This document shows positions 1 to 15,867 of a DNA stretch of 64,000 nucleotides, piece by piece. The DNA is from Cunninghamella blakesleeana (Eukaryota > Mucoromycota > Mucoromycetes > Mucorales > Cunninghamellaceae), in contig JAFCIZ010000005.1 of assembly GCA_017871115.1 (NCBI GenBank), positions 4,147,501 through 4,211,500 on the forward strand, read 5' to 3'. The stretch's first letter is position 1; every line of letters begins with the position of its first letter. Under the pieces are notes generated by a model. That model ran no database searches, was not told the DNA's origin, and saw only the letters and a list, made by a program, of their open reading frames with translations. The translations under genes and the position numbers were made by a program.

Positions 1-1208
1 ATCCCGATATCGATCAAAATAATTTTTCCATTACATCTTGTTTTTATTTCTCCATCTCTTTGAACTGTATGACCCATTACCATTCGATCGGCCTAGTAAA
101 AATTATAATACGAAAACAAATTAATATAAAAACAAAAATAAAAAAATAAAGTCGAATTGATTTCTTTTTTTAATTTCCTCATTATTCTATTTTTTTTTTC
201 CCTTTTTATATATATATATAAACCGACTTACATTCAAAAATTTTAAAGCTGTATCTGCAACATCACAAATATCGGGTTCATCATCTAAAGCATAGCCACG
301 ATACCAAGTAGGTCCATGACCACCAAAAACATGGTGAGGATCATACCGACCATGTTTTTCCATATATTTTAAAATATCTTGATGTTTAAAATCATTGATT
401 TGATCCAAACCCAATTGAGCAAATGCAGGATGAATACCACCATGACAAAAAACTGATCTACCGACCTTTGTTGTTATGTTCAAGGGTACTAAATAGGAAC
501 CAATGAATCCATCTGGTTGAAAAGCTTTCATTCGAGCATCCCATCCACCAAACGTAGCAACTTCTTCCTCTGTTACATAGCGAAAATCGCTTCCAAGGTT
601 CATAATTTCATGGTTCCCTAATAATGGCACCACTAAACTTCCTTTTTCCTCGGCTTCTTTTCTTAATCGTTGCATTAAATCATATAAAGCGATTGTATCT
701 GTTCCTCTATTCCATAAAAAAATTAATAAAAAAAGATAAAGTAAATATAATATAGTAAAGCAAATATAAATACACTTAATAAAGTTAAATATTTTTATTT
801 TTATTTTTTTAGATTTATATAGACAACTTGTACATCTATTTATATTTACCTATCAACAATATCACCCTATTAAATGAAATAAAACATATAAAGACATTTA
901 AAAGTAAATAAAATAATAAGCATATCTTGAATAATATATCAATACATTGTAATTATTATTATTATTATTATTTTAGTTTATATATATATATATATAGTAT
1001 TTACAGTTTGCACAAACACAGTTCCTTCTTCAGCAACCCATTGATTTTGTTCATCTATAAGTCCAGCCAGTCTTAAAATGTGTATTGAATTTTCTAAATC
1101 GCCATGAAGATCTCCAAGTGCAACAATACGTGTTGGAGTTTCTATTATTGATCCTTTGACCGATGAAATAATAGATAATATATATAATAATAATAATAAT
1201 GGTACCAT
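1..1208 (-). CDS. Shewanella-like protein phosphatase (calcineurin-like metallophosphoesterase), 3' end beyond window
   Basis: Predicted secreted or ER-lumen Ser/Thr (or Tyr) phosphatase of the PPP-like SLP family. The exons I can join are 1005-1208, 850-866, 232-706 and 1-92 (continuing off the left edge). Residues 1-19 form a hydrophobic signal peptide (MVPLLLLLYILSIISSVKG). The metal-binding motifs then follow in family order: GDLHGD, GDIVDRG, GNHE, a CHGG histidine and GHT near the left edge. The GDIVDRG motif is built from a 17-nt exon (850-866) joined in frame to its neighbours. The HxxF-GGHGPTWYRGY and RMVMGHTVQ stretches are typical of SLP proteins rather than of PP1/PP2A. The start is the ATG before the signal peptide. 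Physiological substrate unknown. The family call is from motif recall, with no search. Confidence 0.85.
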
Positions 1209-1876
1209 CTAAATAATAACAATAACAATAATTTACAAGAGGGGATCTCTTTTTTATAATGTAATATACAATAATTAAAAAAAAAAGAACGAAAAAGGGA
1301 CTAGAAAAAAAAGGTGATCAGTTTTATTTTTTGATATTCCGCTTTTTTTTTTTGAATCTGAAGTAAAGGTACTTATCATTATTTCAAATAAAATCTAATA
1401 GTACTAAAAATCATTTATATACGTAATTTGATAGAAATGAATATAATCGATAATAATGGAGCTAATGTATATATAAAGGTAATTATATATACATCAGAAT
1501 AGCGAAAAAGAGAAAAACATCAAAATATATATCTACTTTATGCGAGTCTTTCATAACTTGCAAAAATGTAATTAAAAGTGGTTAGTAAGAAAAAAAAAAT
1601 GGGGTAAGAGCAAACATTAGAGTTTTGATAGATTAAAAAAAAAATATACTCTTATCCCTTTATCATGTAATACAATTGATCATCTCTATCATTTTATATC
1701 CAAATGTCTGCTAATCTGAGTTTATTGGAAGAATGAGACATATAATAAATTAAACTGTACAAAATTGGGAAAAAAAGGATGTATATCTGCCTTTTTTTTA
1801 ATGTATAAGAGCATCAACCGTAAAAATAATCCCCATTGAGAAAAAAGATTAAAACCATCTATATATAAATAAATAT
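1209..1876. other. Intergenic, AT-rich
   Basis: This lies between the 5' end of the phosphatase gene and the 3' end of the NT-C2 gene, so it should hold the phosphatase promoter. It is A/T-tract rich with no ORF of note and no repeat beyond homopolymers. Confidence 0.5.
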
Positions 1877-3239
1877 TTAATGAGCAAATAATTGTTCTAC
1901 AACATCATGTGGCGAAGGACAATCTATATTTCTTGGTAGAGTGTTTTGTCGGCAGTATTTCTATAATAAAAAAGCCAATGAATAAAAAATTGGGGAGGTT
2001 AGAAAAAAGTTCTTTATTTTTCTTCTTTTTTTCTCTTTCACTCCTTTTATTTTTATATTTTTATATTATTTATTTTAAATAAAGTTTATTTATTTACCAA
2101 AGTCATTGTTGATTGTGATTTTCGAAGAGCTCGGCTTTTCGAAACTGGTTTTAATCCAGCCGTTGTTGACATCGTTGGTGTAGCTAAGCAACAAAAAAAA
2201 AAAAAAAGTACAAAAAAAGAAAACTTGACACGTGAGAAAAGGATGAAGTATATATATATATATAAATGATATAGTTTATTTTATGTTGCCTTACGTAGTA
2301 ATCTATCATCCATTGTTGGGGTTGTACTTGCTTTACGTTCATTGATAAATGAGGGTATACTAGATATAAGTTGTTGTTTCTTTTTAACAGGTCTAATATT
2401 ATATTGTTTAAATAAGAAAAAATAAAAATAAAAAAAAAGTTTTTTTTTTGATTACTATATTTATCAACTTGTCAAAAAGTATATCTTTATATATATATAT
2501 ATATATTTTACATATGAAATTCGATTCCAGGATCTGACTTTTGATGCATTTTTATCGTCAACTAAAAAATAATCAATATAAAAAGTTACACAAATATATA
2601 TATAAGTTAAAATAAAAGATGATGATATATACTTTTTTTAAAAAAAAAAAGGAAAAAGGAAATTATTTTTACCTTTAAAGTTGAATTAAATTTTGAATGA
2701 TTTAAAAGAAAGCGTTCAGTATTTAAACCAGCATCTACATATTCGGATAAATTAATTGTCAAGTCGCCTATACAAGATGTTTGTTTGCCGCCTATTTCTT
2801 GAAACACTTCTAGCTTAAGTTCACAAGGCCCTAATAATCTTTGTTTACTAATGACAAGTTGTGATATGACTTTTACAGGCTGATTCCAACATACTGTATG
2901 ATCTTTTATAGGTATTCTTAAAAAAAGAAAGAAATAATAAAAGTGTTGATATATTTCCTTTCTTCTTCTTATTTCATATTCCTATTCTTATATTGACTGA
3001 CATTATTTATTTATTTATTTATTTATTCTTTCTTCTTTTTCTTTATAATAATAGTAGTAATAATATATATATATATACCTTGCTGTAATTCCATAATTCT
3101 TTGAAGCATTTTTTATTTTCCAAGTTACAAAAAAAAGACCACTAACTAAAGGAATATTAACTAAATCACGTATTACTACTGAAACATCAAAGTGTACTTT
3201 ACGGTGCTTGGATATAAACAAATGTGTTAATGGTATCAT
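1877..3239 (-). CDS. NT-C2 domain protein (EEIG1/EHBP1 N-terminal C2 type)
   Basis: The model has six exons: 3079-3239, 2673-2916, 2512-2561, 2295-2392, 2098-2183 and 1877-1960. They sum to an open frame of 240 residues. Residues about 10-135 match the N-terminal C2 domain of EEIG1/EHBP1: FDVSVVIRDLVNIPLVSG, a WK strand, then LLGPCELKLEVFQE, IGDLTINLSEYV and FLLNHSKFNSTLKV. The remaining C-terminus is basic and Ser/Thr rich, ending in VVEQLFAH. NT-C2 domains bind membranes or small GTPase partners in trafficking and cytoskeletal proteins. The start is uncertain. ATG 3239 is the first clean one, but further ATGs at 3411 and about 3491 could supply a short upstream exon. The region between them is a purine/pyrimidine-skewed tract that I read as intron or 5' UTR. 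Confidence 0.7.
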
Positions 3240-4137
3240 TGATATAACTAATATAAGAAAAAAAAAAAGAAAAAAAAAGAGAGAGAAAGAGTAAAAAAAA
3301 AATAAAAAGTAAAAAGAGAGAAAAAGAGAGAAATAAATAAAAATAGGAGAGGAAGAAAAATTGAAATATTTTAAAAAAAAGTTTAAAACGCTTATTTCCA
3401 TTTTTAGACAATCCTATTTTAATTTTTTAAAATTCAGATTATTATTACTTTGCTCTGCAATAGGTATATGGTCGCTTAATCTATTCTTCATTTTATAAAA
3501 AGAGGTAACTAATAAAAAAAAAATAATGTTACCTTGTTACCTTATATATATATACATATACATATTATAATTATTATTATATATATGTATATATGTATTA
3601 GTGTAATATATATATTAGTATGTATATATGTATAAATATAATAGCAACGTTTACGTATATTTTAATATTATTATTAAAACTAAAAAAAATGATGAAAACA
3701 TTCACTTTTTTTTTTCAGGTACATATAAATTTTAAAAGAAGAATTAGATTATATTTAAATACATATTGAAAACTACCATTTTAGCCCCCCTTCCCAATTC
3801 ACCCCCTCTTTTATATATCATTATTATTTTGGTATATAGCGTTGTTTTTTAATACATTATCATGTTATACTTTTTTTTAAAAAACTATCTCGTGATCTCA
3901 TCATCCCCTTTATAAAATGAAATACAATAAAATATAAAAAAGTGAAGTTTTTTTTTTAATTCTTTTTCTTTCTTTTTCTTTTCTTTTTATACAACTTTTT
4001 TCTATTCTTTTTTTTTTTTTTTTAATAAGCTGTCATGCCATTCTTTGTTTGTCCTGCTACTTGCGAATTAGTAATAATAATAATATTTATAATAATTATA
4101 ATAATAAAAACAAAAAACTGGTAAATGTTTATTAACC
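3240..4137. other. Divergent intergenic region with a C-rich patch
   Basis: This is the likely promoter side of the NT-C2 gene. It holds AT repeats (3541-3660), a C-rich patch at 3781-3808 that stands out in this genome, and T-tracts at 4007-4023. A short ATG-led reading (MPFFVCPATCEL) at 4034-4069 ends in a GT donor-like sequence but cannot be joined convincingly to anything. Confidence 0.4.
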
Positions 4138-4575
4138 ATGACTTTTCATATATTAGTGTGGCCATTGGATCCCTCAACATTCGGGAAGGTAAATGAATTT
4201 AAATTTTTTATATATTTTCAAGTTATAAATCTACTAGTTTATATTTATATTTATATTTTATATTTATATTTTATATTTATATTTTATATTTATATTTTAT
4301 TATTTATTATTAGTTGCCCAAGAAATGGAGTAATTTGATTAAGATATCATAATGTATATATACCGTTTTTACATATGTTAACTATTACTATTATTACTAT
4401 TATTATTATTATTATTATTATTTAGGTGCATCCAAGTAACTGGTCAAAAGAAAATGGCACTGAACCTGTTATAAACTTATCATCATCATCATATATAGAT
4501 ATTTCTAATACCAATTTAATTCAAGGTGAAATGGATAATGAAAATACATCGAATTCCTTAAATCATGATCAATAG
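4138..4575 (+). CDS. Hypothetical 66-residue protein, weak
   Basis: Exon 4138-4188 (MTFHILVWPLDPSTFGK, then GTAAAT) joins in frame to exon 4426-4575 (VHPSNWSKENG... ending NSLNHDQ, stop TAG). The C-terminal part is Ser/Asn rich and hydrophilic, like a protein tail, so this may be the end of a longer gene whose upstream exons I could not find. I recognise no domain. The alternative reading through a TTGCCC exon at about 4314 hits a stop. Confidence 0.3.
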
Positions 4576-4828
4576 AAATCCTTTTTTTTTTTTTTTTTAA
4601 TATATCCTTTTCTTACAATATCTACAAATAATAATTCTAATATGTCAAAAACCAGATACAAATATAAATATAGATAATATTTTATTTATATAATATATAT
4701 ATATATATATATATATTTTATCTATCTATCTATTTATCTATCTATCCTTCTATATATATATATATATATTTTATTTATAATTATTAAATGTTTCATATTA
4801 ATATAAATAAAAATAATAATTTCAATAC

Positions 4829-7800
4829 TTATGTCGTATTAAATATTTCACCACGCATAATAACATCTAAATCGCTTAATGCTACTCTTGCTTGATATCT
4901 AGTCAGTTCGTCAGGATCATTATGCTCTATATATTTTAATGTTCTATAAGCCCTTTTTAAATTATCGGTTGGAAAATCATATAATGTTTTTGTTGCTAAT
5001 CCTCTAAATAATGATAATATTAAAACAGTTCCGGCTAGACAATAATAATAATACAGATAAATAAATAAATAAATAGATGCTTACCCTATATCTATATATT
5101 CGTTTTTGATTTTTGATTTTATTTTATTTTTACCTCTTCTTATTTCTGGAACCTTTTCTACATCAAGAATATTCAATACCCAATTTGTTAACTCCCATAA
5201 GATACTATGCATTGCTGTTGGACAAGTTTGACATGCTGTACTAAGTATAGAAAGTGCTGATACACGAAGATGAATATTGATATTTCTATTTGATAAAACT
5301 GCTTCCAATGGTTTAATTAAAGTATTGACTAAATCAAAAATAAAATAAAATAAATAAATGAAAAACAAATAAATAAATAATTATGCACTTGTGAAACATT
5401 ATTTTCCCGCCCTTTTAATTTTAATTTTCTACATTTTTTAAAACCGACTTACGATAGCTGCCTAACGCATCACCGCATCTTTGAACGGTTTGTAATAATG
5501 CTTCGCCTATTCTTAAACGATTATCTAGTGTTTCTTGGTCGTCACTATATATCTTCCCTAATTTTTCTATAATTTTATTTCCATGAATATCTGTTAAAGC
5601 CGACAACCCTTTAATAGCGTTTAAATAAATAAAGCTATATTTATACGTAATTAAAAATATTTTATGAAAAAAATAAAAAAAAAATGTCATATAATTTTAG
5701 TTTTTCTTTTTAATAATTAATAAATAAATATGATGTCATAGTTTACCTGTCTTCATCTTGAGTTAAATGAATAAATAAATCTAAAATAGTATCCAGTTGA
5801 GTACCAGATGAAACCAACGGATCGTTAGCAAGAATCATATCTTTCAATATCCCCATCCCATGTGCCCGAATAGGTAATAATTCATCTTGTAAAGATTTCA
5901 TAGCATCTTGATATTTCAATTTGGATTGCTCTAATTTATCGTCTCCTTTCGTTTTTTCATTATTGTTCATATCATGTGCTGATAAATAGGATGTGATTGC
6001 TAAAATAACTTCATGAATTTGATCATGCATTAATTCACCCCCATATTTTTCCAATTTTTTTAATGTATCCAGCATAGATGCCAATAATTGTGTCGATCGA
6101 TCATCCAATTCATCATTTTCTATTTTATTTCATTTTTTTAAAAAAAAGTAAAAATATTAAAAAAGGAAAAGTAATATAGTAATTAAATAATAAATATATA
6201 TATACATATATATACATAATAACAACGATAATAATTATAAATTATTTAATATTTTATACTCTTTTTTTTTTTTTTTTTTACCATGTATAACAGCTCTTAT
6301 AAGGTTAATAGCCAATAATAAAGATTCTATATCATCTTCAATAGTAAAGTTATCGTCATGAAGGTCATCTAATAATTCTCGTTGTTCATCATCAATAATA
6401 TTTGAAAGATCGGATAAATTAATATGCTGTTTTTTATACTGCTGCTGCTGTTTTTGTTTTTGTTGCTGTTCTATTTTATTTAATCGGTTCATATGTTCCA
6501 TCACTACATTGTTTGCAAATAGTAAAATTTGCGTTGGTTTACCAAGAATATCTGGTCCCATAGTATCTGCCATACCCATAATTAACTGTAGCATCATTAA
6601 TATACTATAATATACAATATATATAAAAATATATAGAATAAATTAATAAATAAATAAAATAAATAATATTAATAGCTATTAAAACAGTAAAGGATTAAAA
6701 TATTATCATAATTATGCAATGCCTAGTTAAAATGTTAATTTTTTAAAAAAACAATTGCAAGATAATATAAAAGAAAATTACCTTTTTGGGTCAGTTGTAC
6801 CAGTTGCAGAATCTTGCATGGTTGTATATACATTTAGTAAGTAGACAAAAAAATCACCACATAGATTTTGGTCATTTAAAAATTGAAGGAAATTCACAAA
6901 TATGTCAATGTCTAAAGGAAGCTCATTGCTATATAACAGCTTTTTCTTCCTAAATAAATATTATAGCATGAAAAAAGTAAAAGATAAAAAAGTATATTTT
7001 TTTAGCATTAATAACTAATTTATGTCTATATATTTCTATTTACAAGCTCTTACTTTCTCATACGTAAAACAACACCACCAGAAGATGAAGGTGAAAAATA
7101 AGCCAAGCGTTCTCCTTTCATACTCGGTGAATCTAAAATTATTTTTTTTAAATCATCCACTGCGTCCTTTGTTGTAATTATACGAAAATAAGTCGTTAAC
7201 AAATCTAAAACTGTCTCACGTAATCCAGATTTTGCTTTGCATGTAAAATTATATAAATGATAAAGAGGTATAATAGATGCTGATATGAAGGTTTGAATCA
7301 CAATTGCCGAAGGTTCACCAGTCATAATATCATGTAAGAGTTGAAGCATAGAATTTAATTCTGTATCTTTAATTACAATAGGATCGTCACCATCTAAATG
7401 GTTTGTGTCGTTTTTATTTTTTTCATTTTGATCAATAGTCGAATCCACTTGTTGCCAATATGTTTCTAATAATCCAATAATAGGATTAACAAAGAATTTT
7501 TTACCAAGTTCAGGATGTTTACTAATAATACGACTAATTATAAAGGTTACTGCTTGATCTTTTGATGTATAAGGAGGGTGAGCATTTCTAAGTAATTCCA
7601 AGAGTTGTGGGGCAATAACTGCATAATAACTCTAAATTATGTAATTGTAAATATAATAATATACATTATTTAATATGCATTCTATTTTTATTCCATTTTT
7701 CGCTATTTTACCTCTACAGATGTCATTTGTCTTGGAACAGATAAAACTAGCTTTGTTATTTTTTCTAATTCTGCCAATTTGACTATTTTTTTTTAATAAA

Positions 7801-9423
7801 AAAATTAAAATTAAAATAAAATGTAAGAGTATTAATATATATATATATATATACTGATTTTATTATTATTCTATTATTATTCCATTCTTTCCTTCTTCCT
7901 TTTTATTACGTGTAAAAATATAAATTGATTACCTTGTGATGCATCACCTATAGTAAACTCCAGGACGACAGATACACCTTTAGGTTTTAATAATATACGA
8001 GACAAAAAGCGACCGCAAATACCTCTTAACCAGGCAGGGGTTGGATGCAAAGGGGATGTTCCTAGCAATAACATTAATGACTCCATAGAGCGATACATAT
8101 CGGACCTAAATAAATATAAATTTGTATTGCAGAGTTGACAATAAATATTATAATGTAAAAAAATTAATAAACAAATAATTATAAAACTCATATACCAATA
8201 TTTTCTTCTTATGCCAATGTTTATTATATTACTTTTCAAATAGCCACATAAACATACGAGCGCATTTATCTTTTTCTTGTGCAGTAATATTTATATCATC
8301 TTGAACTTTGCCTACTGGATTTGAAAATATAGTTGCTGGACTAAACGATTGTTGTTCGGATTTATCCATAGTGTGAGAAGTAGATGTTGGAGGAATGGAA
8401 GAAGCCGATGACAGTGATGATATAGGTTGATAAGCAAGTTGAAGTAAAGCAGCATATAAATCAGGTAAGTGTCTTAATAATAAAATTGATGCTACTGTTG
8501 TGCCAGGTTTTTTACCAACAATTTTATCATTCCTTAATAAAATTTCCATAAGTTGATTAACTATCATAAAGAGATATCGTGAAGAATGTTTTGAAATGCT
8601 TGGGCCATCATTTTCTTGGTTAGTAAATAGTTCTATTATTAAAAATAAAATAAATATATAAAAACGTAAATAAGCATGAATTTAATTTTAAAAATAAATA
8701 TATGTATCCTATTTATATATTATTTTTATTATTATAATTGTTACCATGATTTGTATAACCAGATTTAACACGTTTTGATAATGGGACACCAACACCAGGA
8801 GCGAAGCATGGATACATTCCCCAAGATATAACAACTTGTAATAATGTATGAACTAAACGTAAATCTCGAACACCAAGGTAATCTTTATCAGTCGGAGTTT
8901 CTATAAAGAGATATAGAGATTGATATTATAAGTATAAAAAAAAGAATTAAACTTCGAATAAACTCGCATTTTACTATATAAAATAGCATATTTTATTTAT
9001 ACCATTAGTTGTTATTTCAGTTTCTAAAGCATGTTGAATTTTACAAAGTTGCTGTAAACACTGTTGTACAAAAGTATCTTGAATTGATTTAGATAAAAGT
9101 TGTTGATCTTTGGTGTCTTCGGAGTCAAGATCTAAACTTTTTAATCGTTCTTCGAGTTGTTGATTTAGTGTTAAATCTATACAAACACATAAAAGAATTG
9201 AAAATATTTAAAAATGAGGTTTTATTTATTTATTTATTTTATATTAATTACATAAATAAAAGGTTTATAATATTTTTAATTAATAAGCGGGTGATTTACC
9301 TTGGGAAGAAGTTGTTTGTGAATTATTATTTCCTACAAGTTTTGCCGACTGATCTAGTAATTGTTTTAATATAGATTCTGAATTGTTTGTTGTGATATTG
9401 GTACTATCAATTTCATTGCTCAT
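4829..9423 (-). CDS. RTP1: RTP1/TANGO6-like HEAT-repeat protein
   Basis: A gene of about 13 exons, encoding roughly 1,000 residues of alpha-helical repeats. Yeast Rtp1 supports nuclear import of RNA polymerase II; the animal homologue is TANGO6/TMCO7. Two regions are diagnostic. The RTP1_C1 region (exons at 5745-6110 and 5452-5620) contains LPIRAHGMGILKDMI, LDLFIHLTQDEDR, YLNAIKGLSALTDIHG and the next-exon stretch NRLRIGEALLQTVQRCGDALG. The RTP1_C2 region near the end contains LFRGLATKTLYDFPTDNLKR, a YIEHNDPDELTRYQARVAL block and LSDLDVIMRGE. The start is the ATG of MSNEIDSTN at 9423, followed by an Asn/Ser-rich leader. The family assignment is from remembered family sequence. Exact exon edges in the middle of the gene are not all verified. 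Confidence 0.75.
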
Positions 9424-9486
9424 AGTCTATTTTATTTTATTTTTGACAAGAAACAAAAAAAAAAATGAAAGAGAAAAAATTATTTA

Positions 9487-9540
9487 AAAAAATTCAAGCC
9501 AAAATATTTATAGTTTTTATAACTCCGGCTTGAATTTTTT
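9487..9540. repeat. 14-nt perfect inverted repeat upstream of RTP1
   Basis: The left arm AAAAAATTCAAGCC (9487-9500) and right arm GGCTTGAATTTTTT (9527-9540) are exact reverse complements separated by 26 nt. The element sits 64-117 bp upstream of the RTP1 start codon and 166 bp beyond the 3' end of the alanyl-tRNA synthetase gene. It could be a hairpin terminator, a palindromic protein-binding site, or a small element remnant. Confidence 0.7.
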
Positions 9541-9705
9541 AATATGGACCATGATTTTATATTACCATTCATGCTCACAACCAAAAGCAAAATATAAATT
9601 TTTATAATATAAGCTCTATATTTATTAAATATTTATTTATTTATATACACCTAAATATATAAAATACACTCTAATTACTACAATTTTTATAGTTTTTTTT
9701 TTTTA

Positions 9706-13667
<3,962 letters not shown>

Positions 13668-14597
13668 TTATAATGAAAAATAAGAAAAGTAAAAGAAAAT
13701 AATATTGACTTTTTTTTAAAAAAAATGTCAGATCATCCCCCTCAAAATTTTCAGCGGGATTTCAATAATAGTAAAAACTACTTGGTACAAATTATGGAAA
13801 GTTTATAAAAAAAACAAATAGTGATTTCCTTTTATGGGTTCCAAAAAAAATTCATTCTTGTGTTGAAATAAATTCTAACAAAATTTGTTAAAACACTTGA
13901 ACATAAAATAAAAAATGTTAACGGTTTATATTTTATTTCATTTAAAAATGAGCGAAAATATGAATATAAAATAAATGAAATAAGTTTTTTTTAAAATCTG
14001 AAATGAGTGAGATAATAATGGGAAGAGAGGATAGGGAAACTATATTTCTTATTTTGTATTCTAATGTCGAAATAGACAATAATATGCGTATAGTAAAATT
14101 TACGAAGAAAAGATTTGATGATATATATTTATAAGAAAAAAATACAAAAATTAAATAAAAGATATACATATAATCTGTAAATTATTTCTTTTTAATATGT
14201 ATAATTTTTATTACTTTATAAATATGTCAAATCAAACAAAACAATTTGAAAAAATAGCTATTATTTTCAGTATGTATCTTTTTTTTTTTGTGTATATAGC
14301 TTCAGAAAACTAAATATCAAAAATTTAAAATGACAAATCATAGAAAAATATAGAAAATCTCTTGACCAGTAAATATACTTCGTATTGTTATTATTATTAC
14401 TATTATTTTTTTTTTAAAAAAAAAGATCACGAAATAAATAAATAAATAATAATAAAAAAATCTGGCCTTAAATATTATTATTTTAGCATAAGCGTTTTGA
14501 TTTTGATCTATTTAAAAAGAGAGTCTTTTTTTTATTTCCCTTTTTTTTTTTTCTTTTCTTTTTCTTTTTAATCCTAAAAAAAAGAGAAAAAATAATA
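13668..14597. other. Divergent intergenic region (AlaRS / tyrosine-rich gene)
   Basis: Apart from the promoter-like box and T8A8 tract near 13.7 kb, this region is AT-rich with no convincing gene. Another mirrored T/A tract occurs at about 14407-14425. An open frame on the minus strand at 13942-14169 has only low-complexity Phe/Ile/Lys composition. Confidence 0.45.
13741..13758 (-). promoter_or_regulatory. Candidate promoter box: AAAATTTT core with CAGCGGG
   Basis: CTCAAAATTTTCAGCGGG lies 74-91 bp upstream of the alanyl-tRNA synthetase start. It is one member of a recurrent composite motif in this window (see findings). It is preceded by CATCCCCC and by a T8A8 tract at 13710-13725. The functional assignment is inference. 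Confidence 0.35.
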
Positions 14598-14887
14598 ATG
14601 GGTAATTCACATAGTATGTATGATGATTATTATTATGATCCCTATTATGTAAGTTTATATCAAAATGAAGAGAAATATATTATTAATGTTTTAACAAAAC
14701 TTTTTTCAATAATAAATAGCGAGGACATAGAATGAGCCTATTTGGGAGTAGATACAGATATATGCCAAATCATCGATATTATAGAACATCACCTTTTAAT
14801 TATGGATACCACCAACCTATATATTATCCAACACCTACTTTTTCACCGTATTATCAAAGTTATTCACCTGCTATATATTACAGATGA
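14598..14887 (+). CDS. Tyrosine-rich 72-residue protein with N-terminal MGNSHS
   Basis: Two exons, 14598-14648 and 14720-14887, joined at a clean GTAAGT...TAG intron. The protein starts MGNSHSMYDDYYYDPYY. Its second half is basic and Tyr/Pro rich (RYRYMPNHRYY, YHQPIYYPTPTF, PAIYYR). Nineteen of 72 residues are Tyr. Met-Gly with Ser at position 6 fits the N-myristoylation consensus MGxxxS. There is no signal peptide, no membrane segment and no domain I recognise. The acidic, Tyr-rich N-terminus and basic C-terminus suggest a membrane-attached or self-assembling peptide, but that is only inference. The intact splice and stop argue for a real gene despite its size. Confidence 0.55.
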
Positions 14888-15867
14888 TTAGATCATTTGA
14901 TTTTCTTTTAGTATTATAATATATCAGGCACCTGCCTTTCAAATTTTACTAATATATATATATATATATTTACTCTTTTTATTTATTTATTTTTATTTTA
15001 TATTATAAATTTCTTTTGTTTAATATTTTCTTTCTCATGCAAAATGAAAATAAAAAAAAAATTACAATGTGAATTTTTTTATTTTAGTGCCACAACTGTT
15101 TATTTATTTATTTATAATTTAAAGGCTTTGTTATAATTTAATCCAGCTTACTTCAATTATTTTAAAAAACAACACTTCATTGAAGTAACGAGCAATAGTA
15201 CACATTTCAGTTAAAAAAATAACAAGCAGTTTGTTTGTTAATTCACACTCCATTATTCATGCAACTATATATTTATTTTAATTTTTAGACAATAAGTTTT
15301 TTTTAAAAAAAAAAGTGAATTTATTCAAAGTTTGATTTTTACGTAGTCAACTGTTTGTTGTCTATCATTTTGCCGCATCTCAATTTTAAGTGTGCCACGT
15401 GATGTTAATTTCGTCATAAGATTGAACTCGGGCATACGATTCTTTACTACATTTTTTATTTGTTTTATTACAAATCAAATGATAATGTTTTTTAATTAAA
15501 AAAATGGGGGTTCTAAATGAACAAAGATCTGTTATGTCGAGTTTATATTGACTCATTGCTATTCCTTTTATATATATATATATATATATAAACGTACATT
15601 AACATTAAAACTCATTTTATTATTGCTTTTTTTATTATCGTTATAAATACAGTGTTTTTATTATTATTATTATTATTCTCTTTTCAATTTAATTACATGA
15701 TTAAACCTTCAATTGATTTTTTGCCTGAGTTGCTATTTATATTTATAATATAGATGAATGCTTTATAAATCTTTTTTTTTATTTTTTATTTTATTTTATT
15801 TTTTTATTTCTTCACTCTGATATTAATTTAAATAAACAAATGAATATATAAATATATAAATATGAAA
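14888..15867. other. Convergent intergenic region
   Basis: Both flanking genes end here. The stretch 15140-15460 is more complex than typical spacer. It holds an 8-nt inverted repeat (ACTTCAAT at 15150-15157, ATTGAAGT at 15179-15186), a T7A10 tract at 15298-15314 and a CACGTG at 15396-15401. I find no ORF. The rest is (TA)n and (ATT)n. Confidence 0.4.

Noticed and set aside
3199..3411. Minus-strand frame starting MSKNGNKRFKLF as N-terminus of the NT-C2 protein
   Set aside because: Most of it is a Phe/Ser/Leu-rich reading of a purine tract that looks like an intron; the C2 homology starts after 3239. An upstream exon remains possible.
4034..4069. Short exon-like reading MPFFVCPATCEL with a GTAATA donor
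   Set aside because: Joining to the next AG gives CGHWIPQHSGR and then early stops in every continuation; it cannot be linked to the 4138-4575 frame.
13942..14169. 75-residue minus-strand ORF
   Set aside because: Low-complexity Phe/Ile/Tyr composition, no motif, no splice support; typical of AT-rich spacer.
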